Virus record (IMG/VR): IMGVR_UViG_3300047386_000096
Span: 1-29,325 of that record
Reading direction: 5' to 3' (one strand)
Origin: a virus
Length of the DNA stretch: 29,325 nt
In this document: positions 19,275 to 27,501 of the stretch, piece by piece
Layout of the letters: every line of letters begins with the position of its first letter
How positions within the stretch are numbered: the stretch's first letter is position 1
Program-made: the position numbers and the translations under genes
The notes under the pieces: model-generated
What the model was told of the DNA's origin: nothing
Databases searched by the model: none
What the model saw: only the letters and a program-made list of their open reading frames with translations

Positions 19275-19529
19275 TTACACCTCTATGTTTATCTTAGTTC
19301 CTTGCGGTCTATCCGCTGTAGTCTTGGCCCCAAACCTATCATAAGCTTTGCCTAAGTCCAACTTTTGTTCTCTGAGCGCTTCTAGGTGCGTGTGGTTAGC
19401 CCTATGCTCCTTTGCCACCCTTTGCTCCACCAGATGCGTTTCTATGCGCTCACGCGTCTGCGTTTGCTGGTGTATGTCAGATCCTACGTTAAATGGCGCA
19501 GTTCCTACGCCGCTTACACCGTCAGCCAT
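19275..19529 (-). CDS. hydrophilic coiled-coil small protein, 84 aa
   Basis: The N-terminus MADGVSGVGTAPFNVGSDIH is flexible. The middle (RERIETHLVEQRVAKEHRAN and onward) is a charged helix likely to form a coiled coil. There is no membrane segment or signal. It lies between the lysis proteins and a membrane-tailed 160-aa protein, and starts directly after that gene's stop. It may be an internal virion or lysis accessory protein; no family is recognised. Confidence 0.7.
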   Translation of the reverse strand: MADGVSGVGTAPFNVGSDIHQQTQTRERIETHLVEQRVAKEHRANHTHLEALREQKLDLGKAYDRFGAKTTADRPQGTKINIEV

Positions 19530-20012
19530 TTACCACCACCCAGCGCCCAAGCCTGTCAACCATGTGCCAAGTCCAATGATTGCCGCTAGCATGACCAGCA
19601 ATAAAATAACCAATAAGGTTTCAAAGAATGCGGCTTTGCGCTCTTGCTGCTTGTAAAGCGTAGCTTCCCGCTCTGCTTTTATCTTGCGGCGTAGCTCTAC
19701 CATCTCGCGCCATGTGCCATAGCCAAAGCGATTGTTCAGCATTTGCTGTAAGTCTTTCTCTTGCTCTGCCAGCTTCTTTTGATGAATGATTATCTGCAAG
19801 GCTTCTTGCTCTACAGATCCAGACGAAAACAGCTTAGTGAAAATAGGCGGGTTCTTACGCTGTTGCTCTGCGCGGCCAAGATCCGCTGCTGCGCCATACC
19901 ACTTGCCAAGCTGGCCCGCTACATCTTCTAGCTCACGGCCCGCATAAACCATTTTCTTAACAAGATTGTACGCTTGCGTAGCCCCCGCAATAGCAGTGAT
20001 CGGATCAATCAT
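19530..20012 (-). CDS. internal-virion-like protein with C-terminal TM, 160 aa
   Basis: I chose the ATG at 20012 (MIDPITAIAGATQAYNLVKK), which overlaps the upstream TGA in an ATGA junction. Residues 20-110 are charged and helical. FETLLVILLLVMLAAIIGLG near residue 130 is a strong membrane helix. Proteins with the MIDPIxAIAxAT start and an FTKLFSSGSVEQEAL segment are common in marine podoviruses. They are often left as hypothetical, sometimes as internal virion proteins. A spanin role is possible but unproven. Confidence 0.78.
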   Translation of the reverse strand: MIDPITAIAGATQAYNLVKKMVYAGRELEDVAGQLGKWYGAAADLGRAEQQRKNPPIFTKLFSSGSVEQEALQIIIHQKKLAEQEKDLQQMLNNRFGYGTWREMVELRRKIKAEREATLYKQQERKAAFFETLLVILLLVMLAAIIGLGTWLTGLGAGWW

Positions 20013-20182
20013 GTATCTCGCCCCACAATGATATATCCCAAGCACTTAGCATCAGGATGGATGCGATATGTTTTCGGGTAATGGTAATAAAATGACGGGC
20101 GCGGGCAGCGATACCGGCAAGCCTTATACATGATCCCGTGTGGAAGCATTCCAAAGGCGATGTATGTGAGGGCGCAAATCAT
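20009..20182 (-). CDS. Cys-containing small protein, 57 aa
   Basis: This gene fills an apparent gap and was found by hand. ATG at 20182 opens 57 codons, and its TGA overlaps the ATG of the 160-aa gene (ATGA). It starts MICALTYIAFGMLPHGIMYK and contains CRYRCPRPSFYYHYPKTYRI. The tail has KCLGYIIVGRDT. It has four Cys and many Tyr and His. Similar CRYRCP proteins occur, as I recall, in marine phages. The function is unknown. Confidence 0.68.
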   Translation of the reverse strand: MICALTYIAFGMLPHGIMYKACRYRCPRPSFYYHYPKTYRIHPDAKCLGYIIVGRDT

Positions 20183-20213
20183 GGCCCAATTATATCACAT
20201 TTTACTTGACAGC
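20183..20213 (-). promoter_or_regulatory. extended -10 promoter candidate for the lysis cassette
   Basis: On the minus strand TGATATAAT (20189-20197) is a perfect extended -10 element. The matching -35 site is weak. It lies only 6 bases before the ATG at 20182, so a transcript would be nearly leaderless for that gene and normal for the next ones. It could raise lysis-gene output late in infection. Confidence 0.45.
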
Positions 20214-20414
20214 TAAATTCTGAATATCGCGCCGCATCTCTTTTTGATCGTCACGCATTTCTTTTAACAGTTCATGCATCATGTCTGTTTTTTGCTCAAG
20301 AAGCTTGATCTGAGATTTACTGGTTAGAAGATTGTTAATTATCCACCATGCTGATGCACCGACAGCGCCCGCTATGGCTATTAGAAAGCCCATATAATCT
20401 TCAATAAACTTCAT
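20202..20414 (-). CDS. single-TM small protein with coiled coil (lysis/spanin-like), 70 aa
   Basis: I chose the ATG at 20414 (MKFIEDYMGFLIAIAGAVGA) because AGGGCG lies about 6 bases upstream; the frame opens at 20435. The first 30 residues form a membrane helix (GFLIAIAGAVGASAWWIINN). The rest is a charged coiled coil (KLLEQKTDMMHELLKEMRDD). The topology suits an inner-membrane spanin-like or holin-like protein, but no lipobox partner is seen. It lies near the lysis cassette. Confidence 0.72.
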   Translation of the reverse strand: MKFIEDYMGFLIAIAGAVGASAWWIINNLLTSKSQIKLLEQKTDMMHELLKEMRDDQKEMRRDIQNLAVK

Positions 20415-20424
20415 TATTCGCGCC

Positions 20425-20712
20425 CTAATAACCATGAACCATCAGCTTGCTGTAATCACCAGAGAGTAATTTTCCTTTGACATATTCAGAAAACTCTGGA
20501 GAACCTAATTTTAATCCGCTTTCTTTAAGCCACATCTCCGCAACGACAAAAGGAATTGAAGTAACGTGGCGCATATCTGATTTACGGTTATGACCGTCTA
20601 TTTGCTTTTCCTTGTTAAAATCCAAAATGGCGCTGACATCCTGAGAGCGGTTTATAATCAGCTTGTCATCTTCTGTTTTATAGGAAGTATTTAGGCTTAG
20701 ACTATCAGTCAT
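20425..20712 (-). CDS. conserved small structural-operon protein, 95 aa
   Basis: I chose the ATG at 20712 (MTDSLSLNTSYKTEDDKLII), inside the overlap with the preceding 56-aa gene; the frame opens at 20760. NRSQDVSAILDFNKEKQIDG near residue 20 and a helical segment (FVVAEMWLKESGL) form a pattern I know in marine and other phages behind the capsid genes. The C-terminus SGDYSKLMVHGY is typical of that group. The role is unknown; a head-completion or internal protein is possible. Confidence 0.75.
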   Translation of the reverse strand: MTDSLSLNTSYKTEDDKLIINRSQDVSAILDFNKEKQIDGHNRKSDMRHVTSIPFVVAEMWLKESGLKLGSPEFSEYVKGKLLSGDYSKLMVHGY

Positions 20713-20875
20713 CTTTTTTCTTCTTTGGCTTTTTAGGCTTTTCTTCTGCCCGCATAGCAAACTCTAATGACATCATTAACTTTGCTTCTTCTGCTGAAAC
20801 GTCAACAATGTCGCCCATTTTTGCGCGTACACCATCAACAAACGGGCCTCTATCAGTGATAATTTTAATTTTCAT
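20705..20875 (-). CDS. small head-operon protein, 56 aa
   Basis: This was found by hand in the gap after the capsid gene. ATG at 20875 has GGAAGG just upstream, and 56 codons end with TGA at 20705. The product starts MKIKIITDRGPFVDGVRAKM and ends in a basic tail (EEKPKKPKKKKDD). Short proteins with an MKxKII start and a GD-V motif (MGDIVDVSAEEAKLM) often follow the capsid gene and are thought to be head-completion or decoration proteins. It overlaps the next gene by 8 bases. Confidence 0.75.
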   Translation of the reverse strand: MKIKIITDRGPFVDGVRAKMGDIVDVSAEEAKLMMSLEFAMRAEEKPKKPKKKKDD

Positions 20876-20897
20876 ATCAACCTTCCATAAGAATAGA

Positions 20898-20913
20898 GGG
20901 GCATCTCTGCCCC
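20898..20913 (-). other. hairpin just after the major capsid gene
   Basis: GGGGCA (20898-20903) and TGCCCC (20908-20913) form a perfect 6-bp stem with a 4-base loop. On the minus strand a weakly T-rich CTCTATTCTT follows. It may be a leaky terminator or an mRNA end that keeps capsid transcripts more abundant than those of downstream genes. Confidence 0.5.
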
Positions 20914-20928
20914 CCTACTATGCCTTAT

Positions 20929-21888
20929 TTAGCTTACATCAGCAATGACGCCGTGCGCTTTCTCTGAAGTAACCTGCAAACCCCACTCAGCAGAAATCAA
21001 GCGGCGCTCTGACAAACCAGTGCGGGCCAATGGCTTCTGGTTAGCAGTTTGCAGATACGCAATCTCAGCGTAGCTTGGATCAAGCACGAACACATCACGC
21101 GAGCGAATGTGACGGGCTGGAACAATTTGCAACTCACCAAAATCTGAGATGTAAACATCAATTGCAGCGTTCAGCTTGCTATCTTCTGCTTCTTTGTAGC
21201 GCGTAGCGTTACCTGTGAATGTAGAGATAGTTTGCTTCTGAGAAGATCCGCAAAGGACGATTGAAGGCGTTGCACCCTCATCCCAACAATCAGCGATAAC
21301 CCCTTTAAGGAGCGCTTCTGTGATTGCTCTTTGAGTGCCATCAGTAGCAGCAGCATTTGGATAACCAGATGTTCCTGATCCTGATGTAGTACCGTCTGCA
21401 CCGCCTGTGCCCCGTGCAGCGTTAGTGGTCAAGAATGCTGGCAAACCAGCAGTAACGCGAGCCGTACCAGACGCCCCAGCATTTCCCGCCACATTTGACA
21501 GACACATCTTTTCCATGTCTCGCTTCATTTCAGACAACTTATAGGCGACTTGCTTAGCTACTGTCTGAGCATTGGCAACACCATTAACCGCTTGGTTTGT
21601 ATCGGAAACCTCTACAACCTTAGCGCTAATGTTTGTGTAGTTGCCTTTTCGCACTGCGTTTGTCGGCGCAGAATTAGACAGCCCAACATCACCCTCTATT
21701 TGAGTGTTTGTCGCTGCTGCGGCCAAATCTACTTCAGACCATTCGAAGTAAGTATTATCAACGCTGCGCGTTCCAATAGCAGACATAAAAACAGTTTCAA
21801 GAGGTGACACTGATGCTAAGGCTTCAGATAAATCCTCGCGGATTGTTGAAACATCATATGTTTCATTTGTATTTGCAGTAACAGCCAT
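20929..21888 (-). CDS. major capsid protein (SU10/DUF5309-like, HK97 fold), 319 aa
   Basis: This is the main shell protein. The N-terminus MAVTANTNETYDVSTIREDL then SPLETVFMSAIGTRSVDNTY, with WSEVDLAAAA, is typical of the SU10-type DUF5309 group. MKRDMEKMCLSN (about 121-132) and VYISDFGELQIVPARHIRSR followed by VFVLDP are further conserved phrases. A Gly/Ser/Thr-rich insert lies at about residues 155-185. AAAGGA precedes the ATG. The scaffold gene lies just upstream, in the usual order. Confidence 0.92.
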   Translation of the reverse strand: MAVTANTNETYDVSTIREDLSEALASVSPLETVFMSAIGTRSVDNTYFEWSEVDLAAAATNTQIEGDVGLSNSAPTNAVRKGNYTNISAKVVEVSDTNQAVNGVANAQTVAKQVAYKLSEMKRDMEKMCLSNVAGNAGASGTARVTAGLPAFLTTNAARGTGGADGTTSGSGTSGYPNAAATDGTQRAITEALLKGVIADCWDEGATPSIVLCGSSQKQTISTFTGNATRYKEAEDSKLNAAIDVYISDFGELQIVPARHIRSRDVFVLDPSYAEIAYLQTANQKPLARTGLSERRLISAEWGLQVTSEKAHGVIADVS

Positions 21889-21912
21889 TGCCGTATCCTT
21901 TCATTGCAAAAG

Positions 21913-22893
21913 TTAAGAGAGTAGAAAATTAGCAACATCATCAATGCCGCCTCTTTTCTGCATCTGCGCTCTAGCTTGTTTAGATTTTGTAACTTTTCCT
22001 GCCGTTGCTGCCCGCTTTGCTGCCGGTTTTACCACAGGCCGCGCACCTTCTGCTTTTTTAGTAGCAGCGGTTTTGGTTTGCTGTAGCTCACGCCATTTCA
22101 AAGCATCGCTCAAGATCATAACTTCTTCAGCCGTTTTCACAGTAGAAATCTGCTCATTTGTCAGATCATAGTGCTTCTTTGCTTTAGTAGTCATTTCCTT
22201 GATAAATACAGTGCGCTTTTCGGGATCAGCAAAATCAGGCATCCATTCCTGCAAACGCATGGCTTGCTGTTCAAGAAACTGATTGTGTTGCTGTTCTTCT
22301 TGGGCGCGCTGCTGTTGCGCAACATATTGAGCCTTTCGGTCAAAATCATTACGCTTATCAACGGCACGGCGATATTCTGCCTCTGCTTCTAAATAACCTA
22401 GAGGGTCACTAGCGCGTAGTTCCTCTGATGGATATTGTGGCACAGGCGGTATTTCACCGCTTTGGATTTGCTGCATCATCTGTGCAAGCATTTGACGCTC
22501 TTGGGTCACTTTCTGAGTTACTTCCTCAACTTGCTTTTTAGCTTCAGCAGCTTCAGCCATGCCCTTTTGGATATACTTTTGCCCTGAGTACCCGCGTTTG
22601 AGTTCATCTAGGCTTACCTCTTTTTCTTCGCCATCTACTCTGACGCGATAAATAGGTTCCTCTTGAACTTCGCTTTCTTCAGCTTCTTCGTATTCCTCAT
22701 CCACGCTTTCTTCACTGGCTTGGATCTCAGTGTCATCCACAACTTCAGCTTGAGCTTCCACCGCTTCGGGCTGATCGTCATCAGTTACCTCTACAGCATC
22801 TTCTATAGCTTCTTGCGGATTTGGGGCTTCTATAATCAAATTTTCGGCAATAGCCCCTAAGTCATTGCCGTTGATTGGGTTAGTCGTGTCCAC
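21913..22893 (-). CDS. capsid scaffolding protein, 326 aa
   Basis: The frame opens at 22962, but I chose the GTG at 22893 (MDTTNPINGNDLGAIAENLI) because AAGGGAAAG lies just upstream. Residues 10-75 are strongly acidic (EDAVEVTDDDQPEAVEAQAE). Then comes EPIYRVRVDGEEKEVSLDEL and a long Gln/Glu-rich coiled coil at 100-220. The C-terminus is basic (KPAAKRAATAGKVTKSKQAR), as scaffolds have for capsid binding. It should guide shell assembly and then leave. It overlaps the upstream gene by 14 bases. Confidence 0.88.
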   Translation of the reverse strand: MDTTNPINGNDLGAIAENLIIEAPNPQEAIEDAVEVTDDDQPEAVEAQAEVVDDTEIQASEESVDEEYEEAEESEVQEEPIYRVRVDGEEKEVSLDELKRGYSGQKYIQKGMAEAAEAKKQVEEVTQKVTQERQMLAQMMQQIQSGEIPPVPQYPSEELRASDPLGYLEAEAEYRRAVDKRNDFDRKAQYVAQQQRAQEEQQHNQFLEQQAMRLQEWMPDFADPEKRTVFIKEMTTKAKKHYDLTNEQISTVKTAEEVMILSDALKWRELQQTKTAATKKAEGARPVVKPAAKRAATAGKVTKSKQARAQMQKRGGIDDVANFLLS

Positions 22894-23128
22894 GGTGCTT
22901 TCCCTTCTTTTGAAGGAGCTTAACTGCATCCACATCGGCTTGCAGTAAGCTCTCAATTGCATTTAAGGCCCGCAGAATTGCGTGTGCCTCCTCGCGGTTG
23001 GATACGTCATCCTTACCGCTACTTGCGAAAACACTTTTTTGATGTTCTCGCAAATCCTCTATGGTTTCTCTAAACCAATCATTTTGCAGCAGAGATTGTG
23101 AGCGCTTGCCCCTTGTTTCAATATCCAC
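22880..23128 (-). CDS. small protein between portal and scaffold, 82 aa
   Basis: The start is a GTG at 23128, inside the last 11 bases of the portal gene, with GGGAATGG before it. The product (MDIETRGKRSQSLLQNDWFR, then LRALNAIESLLQADVDAVKL) is helical and charged. Proteins of this size and pattern often lie between portal and scaffold in podoviruses. The role is unknown; an assembly helper is possible. Confidence 0.75.
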   Translation of the reverse strand: MDIETRGKRSQSLLQNDWFRETIEDLREHQKSVFASSGKDDVSNREEAHAILRALNAIESLLQADVDAVKLLQKKGKHRGHD

Positions 23129-25217
23129 CGGCCATTCCCATCATTTGCGCATTATGCTCACGAATAGCGTTTTGCTCTTGCTTTACGCCCTCTACGTCAA
23201 CTGCTGCGCCGTACTTGCCAAGGATCTCAGCAACCTTAATTGCAAGATCTTGCACCATCTCATCACGCTGAAGATCGTCATCCATGCCAAGCTTGTGCAT
23301 TTTATACTGCTGATCCATCTGCGCTTTTGCCATGTCAACTTGCGCTTTTGTCTGAGCTTTCATTTGCTCCGTTTGCAAGAATGCAGCATTTGGATCTTGT
23401 TGCTGCTGCGCCATCATAGCTTGCTGCTGCTGCGCCATTGCCATCATTTGCTGCTCAATTTCCATCGTCATCGGCATAAAATATCTGTCAGCGTTTCTAA
23501 TGCCACCCAAAGCCAACATGTCAGCCATTGTGTTGCGTAGCTGTGTGAGCGTCACAATGCCGTTCTGCGGGCCGTAAGTCTGATATACTTGCTGCTGTAT
23601 AGCAAATGCTTGTTGCAGCGCTGCTGCCCGCTCATTCTCGCGCCCTGTCCCTATTCCGACATTAACAATCAAATCCATTTCCGCATCCCATGCTCTAGGG
23701 TCTACGGGAACAAAAGAACCATTAAGGCGCATCAACTGCTCATCATCAGTGTGTTTGACCATCAACTCCAACATGCGCCGAAACAATTGACGCATACCAC
23801 CTTCAGCGAAGTTGCGGGCTATAACTTCAGCTTGACCTGTTTGGCCCTCTTGAGATGCAGCAATCGCTGTCGCTGTCGAAGATTTCAAAACGTCTGGATC
23901 AAGACCTTGCGCCATTTTGCTAACGCCGGTTTTGTTATCTACCAATTGGTCAAAATACTGCATGGCCGGTAAAGTTTGACCAGCCGTGAAAGGAACAGTC
24001 ATTTCTGTCACCGCTGCCGGTGATTTAACCCTTACAATCCTGCCTATTTCATTGTTTAAAAGGTCTTCGACTGCAACTTGCCCGTCTACAATTTGCAATG
24101 CTGGATTGTTAGTCAGCGCCACGTTGTCCAAAACACCTCGCAGCATCGCTGTAGCAGCGTCCTGATCGTCCATGACCAGATCTACAAGAGAAGTGCCAAA
24201 GAAAGCATGTGGCTCTGGATCGCACTCAAAAATAGCGTATGGAATGTGATCTGCTTCATAAAAATTTAGCAGCTTGTAGGAAGATCCAGCGCACAGAAAT
24301 TGATACAAGACCGGCACACCCGATCCTTCTATATCGAGCTCCATATATGCTGTTGTTACAGTTATTTTTTTAGACGCTGTAGAGGTGTTCTCATCATCGT
24401 CATCTGTGGCATACCCACGGCGCTCAAATTCGGCCTCATCATCCATTGTACTGTAGTCAGATCCATCAAGACCAGCCAAGTCATCTAAGCTAAAACCCAT
24501 AGCCAAAAGATCAGAAACCCGCATTTCTGTGCTGTGTCCAATACAGTAACAATTATCAACAGAGCGGGCATTTCTATCTACAAAGAAATCTTCTGGCGGT
24601 ACACTTTCTATGCATAGATCACCATGAGGCATTGACCGTGCAATTTTAACGTCATGCTCTGGGGTTTCTATTTCCATTCCCATCTCATCTACGGTGATGG
24701 TCATGCGGGCTTCATGCTCTAAAACCTCTACATCATCTTCTTTGACAATAACAGTAAATGCCTCATCAGTAAGATTGGTGAACGTGTGGATCTCTGTTTC
24801 CATGTTGTCTTTGTGGTAAACGTAAGCAATCCCCGCCTTCTTCACCATAGCATCTTGAAAAACATCGTTCAGCACACGATACCCATCATGCTGCTGAAAC
24901 TTGTAACTTATATATTGCGTAGCCTGTTCTGCTGATTGCACATCTTCTGGCCCACGCGGCACAAACTCAACAGGCTTTTCGCTTGTCAAAAAAATGCGTT
25001 GAATAGATGGCTTCATGCCACGCACGACTTCACGGCACTTAGTTGCTACAACCCTTGACCGACCTTCTTCATAGCCAATATCAACTTCCCCATCAAAGTA
25101 CCGTTGAGCTTTAATTCTTTGAGGCGCTATTTCACCGTCTATGAAATCCACCGCATCTTGAATTGCTTTGGAAACAATGCTTTCAATCTGTACTTCGTCT
25201 AATGGTTCTAAACGCAT
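23118..25217 (-). CDS. portal protein (SU10/P22-like), 699 aa
   Basis: The dodecameric portal is the DNA gate and the terminase docking site. The N-terminal half has AQRYFDGEVDIGYEEGRSRV then VVRGMKPSIQRIFLTSEKPV, a pattern I know in podovirus portals. IPYAIFECDPEPHAFFGTSL (about 326-345) and FDQLVDNKTGVSKMAQGLDP (about 424-443) are conserved crown and stem phrases. The C-terminal 130 residues are Gln/Met-rich and helical, like the barrel domain of P22 portals. AAAGGA precedes the ATG. Confidence 0.93.
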   Translation of the reverse strand: MRLEPLDEVQIESIVSKAIQDAVDFIDGEIAPQRIKAQRYFDGEVDIGYEEGRSRVVATKCREVVRGMKPSIQRIFLTSEKPVEFVPRGPEDVQSAEQATQYISYKFQQHDGYRVLNDVFQDAMVKKAGIAYVYHKDNMETEIHTFTNLTDEAFTVIVKEDDVEVLEHEARMTITVDEMGMEIETPEHDVKIARSMPHGDLCIESVPPEDFFVDRNARSVDNCYCIGHSTEMRVSDLLAMGFSLDDLAGLDGSDYSTMDDEAEFERRGYATDDDDENTSTASKKITVTTAYMELDIEGSGVPVLYQFLCAGSSYKLLNFYEADHIPYAIFECDPEPHAFFGTSLVDLVMDDQDAATAMLRGVLDNVALTNNPALQIVDGQVAVEDLLNNEIGRIVRVKSPAAVTEMTVPFTAGQTLPAMQYFDQLVDNKTGVSKMAQGLDPDVLKSSTATAIAASQEGQTGQAEVIARNFAEGGMRQLFRRMLELMVKHTDDEQLMRLNGSFVPVDPRAWDAEMDLIVNVGIGTGRENERAAALQQAFAIQQQVYQTYGPQNGIVTLTQLRNTMADMLALGGIRNADRYFMPMTMEIEQQMMAMAQQQQAMMAQQQQDPNAAFLQTEQMKAQTKAQVDMAKAQMDQQYKMHKLGMDDDLQRDEMVQDLAIKVAEILGKYGAAVDVEGVKQEQNAIREHNAQMMGMAGGY

Positions 25218-25227
25218 GTTGCTTCCT

Positions 25228-27501
25228 TTAATCTAACAATCCACCAGCACGGCGTTCTGTTTCTTTTTGACCGGCACTGCCTAAGATTACAGCAATTTCA
25301 TTAGCAAGCATTTGATTTTCTTCTTGCGTTCTAACTTTTCCTCGCAGTGCATCTTGCATAATTTCAACAGCCTTTAGAGCTTTATCTGTTCCCCGATCAG
25401 TTAAGGCTCTAGCAATGTCGTTGTAAATAGCTGTTCGTCTGCTATCCACCATCTCATCAGTGAAGCCCGTCAAATCAGAAACAATCTTTTGCGCTGCCTC
25501 AAAGGGTTTGCCTTGCAGCAAAGAACTTGCTGGCCCAAATTGTGTTTGATCTTCAATGCTTTTTTGTGTTGATTGCCGAATAGCTGTTTGAGATCCCTGT
25601 CTAAACTGACTTCTCACTAAAGCAGACTGCGCCACCTCATCAATTTGTTTAAGCATATCGGGTGCTTGGTTGCCTAAAATCATAGTAATTTTTTCACGCG
25701 CTGCATCAGAAGATGTTAAGCGGTAAAATGCATCAAGCTGTCTGGCCTCTAAATCTGGGTCACTAGGAACGCTTTTAACATCTTTCAATACTTTCTTGAT
25801 GTACTGGCTTAACCCCATTCTTAAAGCTTGTGTTTGAGCATCAGAAGGATTTGAACCAACAACATCAAAAACATCTTCAATTTCTGTTTGGGGTTTCAAT
25901 GCATCACGGCCCAATTTAAAAGCAGTTTGTTCCGAAATTGTATCGCCACCTAATTTTACTGCCTCATCATACAAACGTCTATTTGTTTGAGGATCAATAA
26001 CCGCTTCACCTAATGCTGATCTAAGCTGCCTTGCAAGTCTAGCATACCGATCACCTCTACTTGTTAATCTGTAAGTGCTAGGATCTCTGTTTTGTTCCGC
26101 TAAGGATTGCAATGCTCTTTTAAGATAATCCAATTGCTGCACATTTGGCTGTTCAGTTATGCTTCTAATATTACCAGCAGCGTCAACATTTATTTTAAGC
26201 TGTTGGTTTTTTATGCCCGCAGACAACATATCAGCATTTGCTTCTTCAAACGCTTCTTTTAAAGTTTTACTATCAATTCTTGATATAACGTCCTCAATTG
26301 CCAAACCTGTTCTGTCTGCGTAATTTATCGGAAACTTATAAGCTGCATCATACGCAGTTTGTCTTTGATCCCTTGTCGCATCATAAATTTTGTTTACCGC
26401 TTCTCTTGGCCCAAGGGGTGCATCACCTAAAGTATCTGTTAAAGTTTTTTCAAGATCACCCTTAACTGCACCAGCCCGTGCCTCTAGGGCATCACCAATC
26501 GTCTGTGATGGTTGTGGGCCAGATTGCCCAGCCGCATCAGCCAGCGCCCTAGCCGCAACGCCCGCATCAACAAGCATACCTTGCTCACCAGCTTTTTTAA
26601 TGGCGTCAGAAGCAGATTGTAAATTGCCACCTTGGTTAAAAGCATTTTTTATAACCATTGCAGCGCCACGGGAAATCCCCAAAGCAGATGCAATCATTGG
26701 CACATCGGATTTACGCAAGACGTCTAAAATATTTCTTCCAGCAGCACCAACAACCGGCAACCCTGCTCCTACCGCAGCGCCAGTTGCCCCACCGATTGCT
26801 CCACCCTTTAAGCCTTCTGTAAGCCTTCGACCCTGTTGAGCTTCACCAGAAGCTTGGATGGCTCCTGTCACCGCACCAGAACCAGCAGCAGCAAGTGAAC
26901 CTCGCGCAACATTTGTAAGCATACCCTTTGATGGATCTCCTGCTAAAAATTTAGCAAGTTGTGGAAACCTCATAGCTAAGGCAGCAGCTTCAGCAACACC
27001 TACTCCCGCTTGCGCTGCAAATGTTTCTATTGGGCGCTCTGCACGTTGTGCAGAAGATATTGCCCGCATAGCAGCTTGCGCGTCATTGCCAAAAAATTTT
27101 CCCGCTACTTCATCTAAATAAGAACCCGCGCCAAATCCCATAGACTGACTTGCTGCCATTACCGGCCCTGTCATTCTGCCTAATGGCGATTGTTCTTCAG
27201 CCGCACTTAAAACCATTTGGTTTGCAAATTGTGTTGTGGCTTCCTTTTCACCCATATTTTTAGCTTTAAATTCAGCTATTTTATCTGGATCTGATGATGA
27301 AAAACCAGAGCCAACAAAAACTTCTTTGCCACTTGGATATTGCAAAATAGCACTGCCATCTTTGTTCCTAGCAGAAACAATAGGTTGTGTCCTCATGTCA
27401 ATTCTATCAGACATAGACAAAGCTTGCTCTGGAGAGTTAGCAACAATTCGCACTAAACTGTTGGTTTCCTTCATACGAATGAAGTAAGGTTTTTTAGCCA
27501 T
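25228..27501 (-). CDS. ejection/internal virion protein, 757 aa
   Basis: The N-terminal 65 residues form a small domain (MAKKPYFIRMKETNSLVRIV) like a degenerate ligand or packaging segment. Residues 200-256 are a Gly/Ala-rich zipper (GGAIGGATGAAVGAGLPVVG) that could insert in a membrane. The rest is long, helical and Gln/Asp-rich, with no enzyme motif that I can see. Size and place beside two other ejection-type genes fit a protein injected with the DNA to form a channel. The start overlaps the previous stop (TAATG). Confidence 0.82.
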   Translation of the reverse strand: MAKKPYFIRMKETNSLVRIVANSPEQALSMSDRIDMRTQPIVSARNKDGSAILQYPSGKEVFVGSGFSSSDPDKIAEFKAKNMGEKEATTQFANQMVLSAAEEQSPLGRMTGPVMAASQSMGFGAGSYLDEVAGKFFGNDAQAAMRAISSAQRAERPIETFAAQAGVGVAEAAALAMRFPQLAKFLAGDPSKGMLTNVARGSLAAAGSGAVTGAIQASGEAQQGRRLTEGLKGGAIGGATGAAVGAGLPVVGAAGRNILDVLRKSDVPMIASALGISRGAAMVIKNAFNQGGNLQSASDAIKKAGEQGMLVDAGVAARALADAAGQSGPQPSQTIGDALEARAGAVKGDLEKTLTDTLGDAPLGPREAVNKIYDATRDQRQTAYDAAYKFPINYADRTGLAIEDVISRIDSKTLKEAFEEANADMLSAGIKNQQLKINVDAAGNIRSITEQPNVQQLDYLKRALQSLAEQNRDPSTYRLTSRGDRYARLARQLRSALGEAVIDPQTNRRLYDEAVKLGGDTISEQTAFKLGRDALKPQTEIEDVFDVVGSNPSDAQTQALRMGLSQYIKKVLKDVKSVPSDPDLEARQLDAFYRLTSSDAAREKITMILGNQAPDMLKQIDEVAQSALVRSQFRQGSQTAIRQSTQKSIEDQTQFGPASSLLQGKPFEAAQKIVSDLTGFTDEMVDSRRTAIYNDIARALTDRGTDKALKAVEIMQDALRGKVRTQEENQMLANEIAVILGSAGQKETERRAGGLLD

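Noticed and set aside
23061-23540. Plus-strand open frame of 159 codons opposite the portal gene
   Set aside because: It is antisense to the well-supported portal gene, has a leucine/histidine-rich composition from reverse-strand codons, and lacks a ribosome site or any motif.
26390-26839. Plus-strand open frame of 149 codons opposite the 757-aa ejection protein
   Set aside because: It is rich in Ala, Pro and Ser as expected from the complement of a Gly/Ala-rich gene, with no neighbour on that strand.
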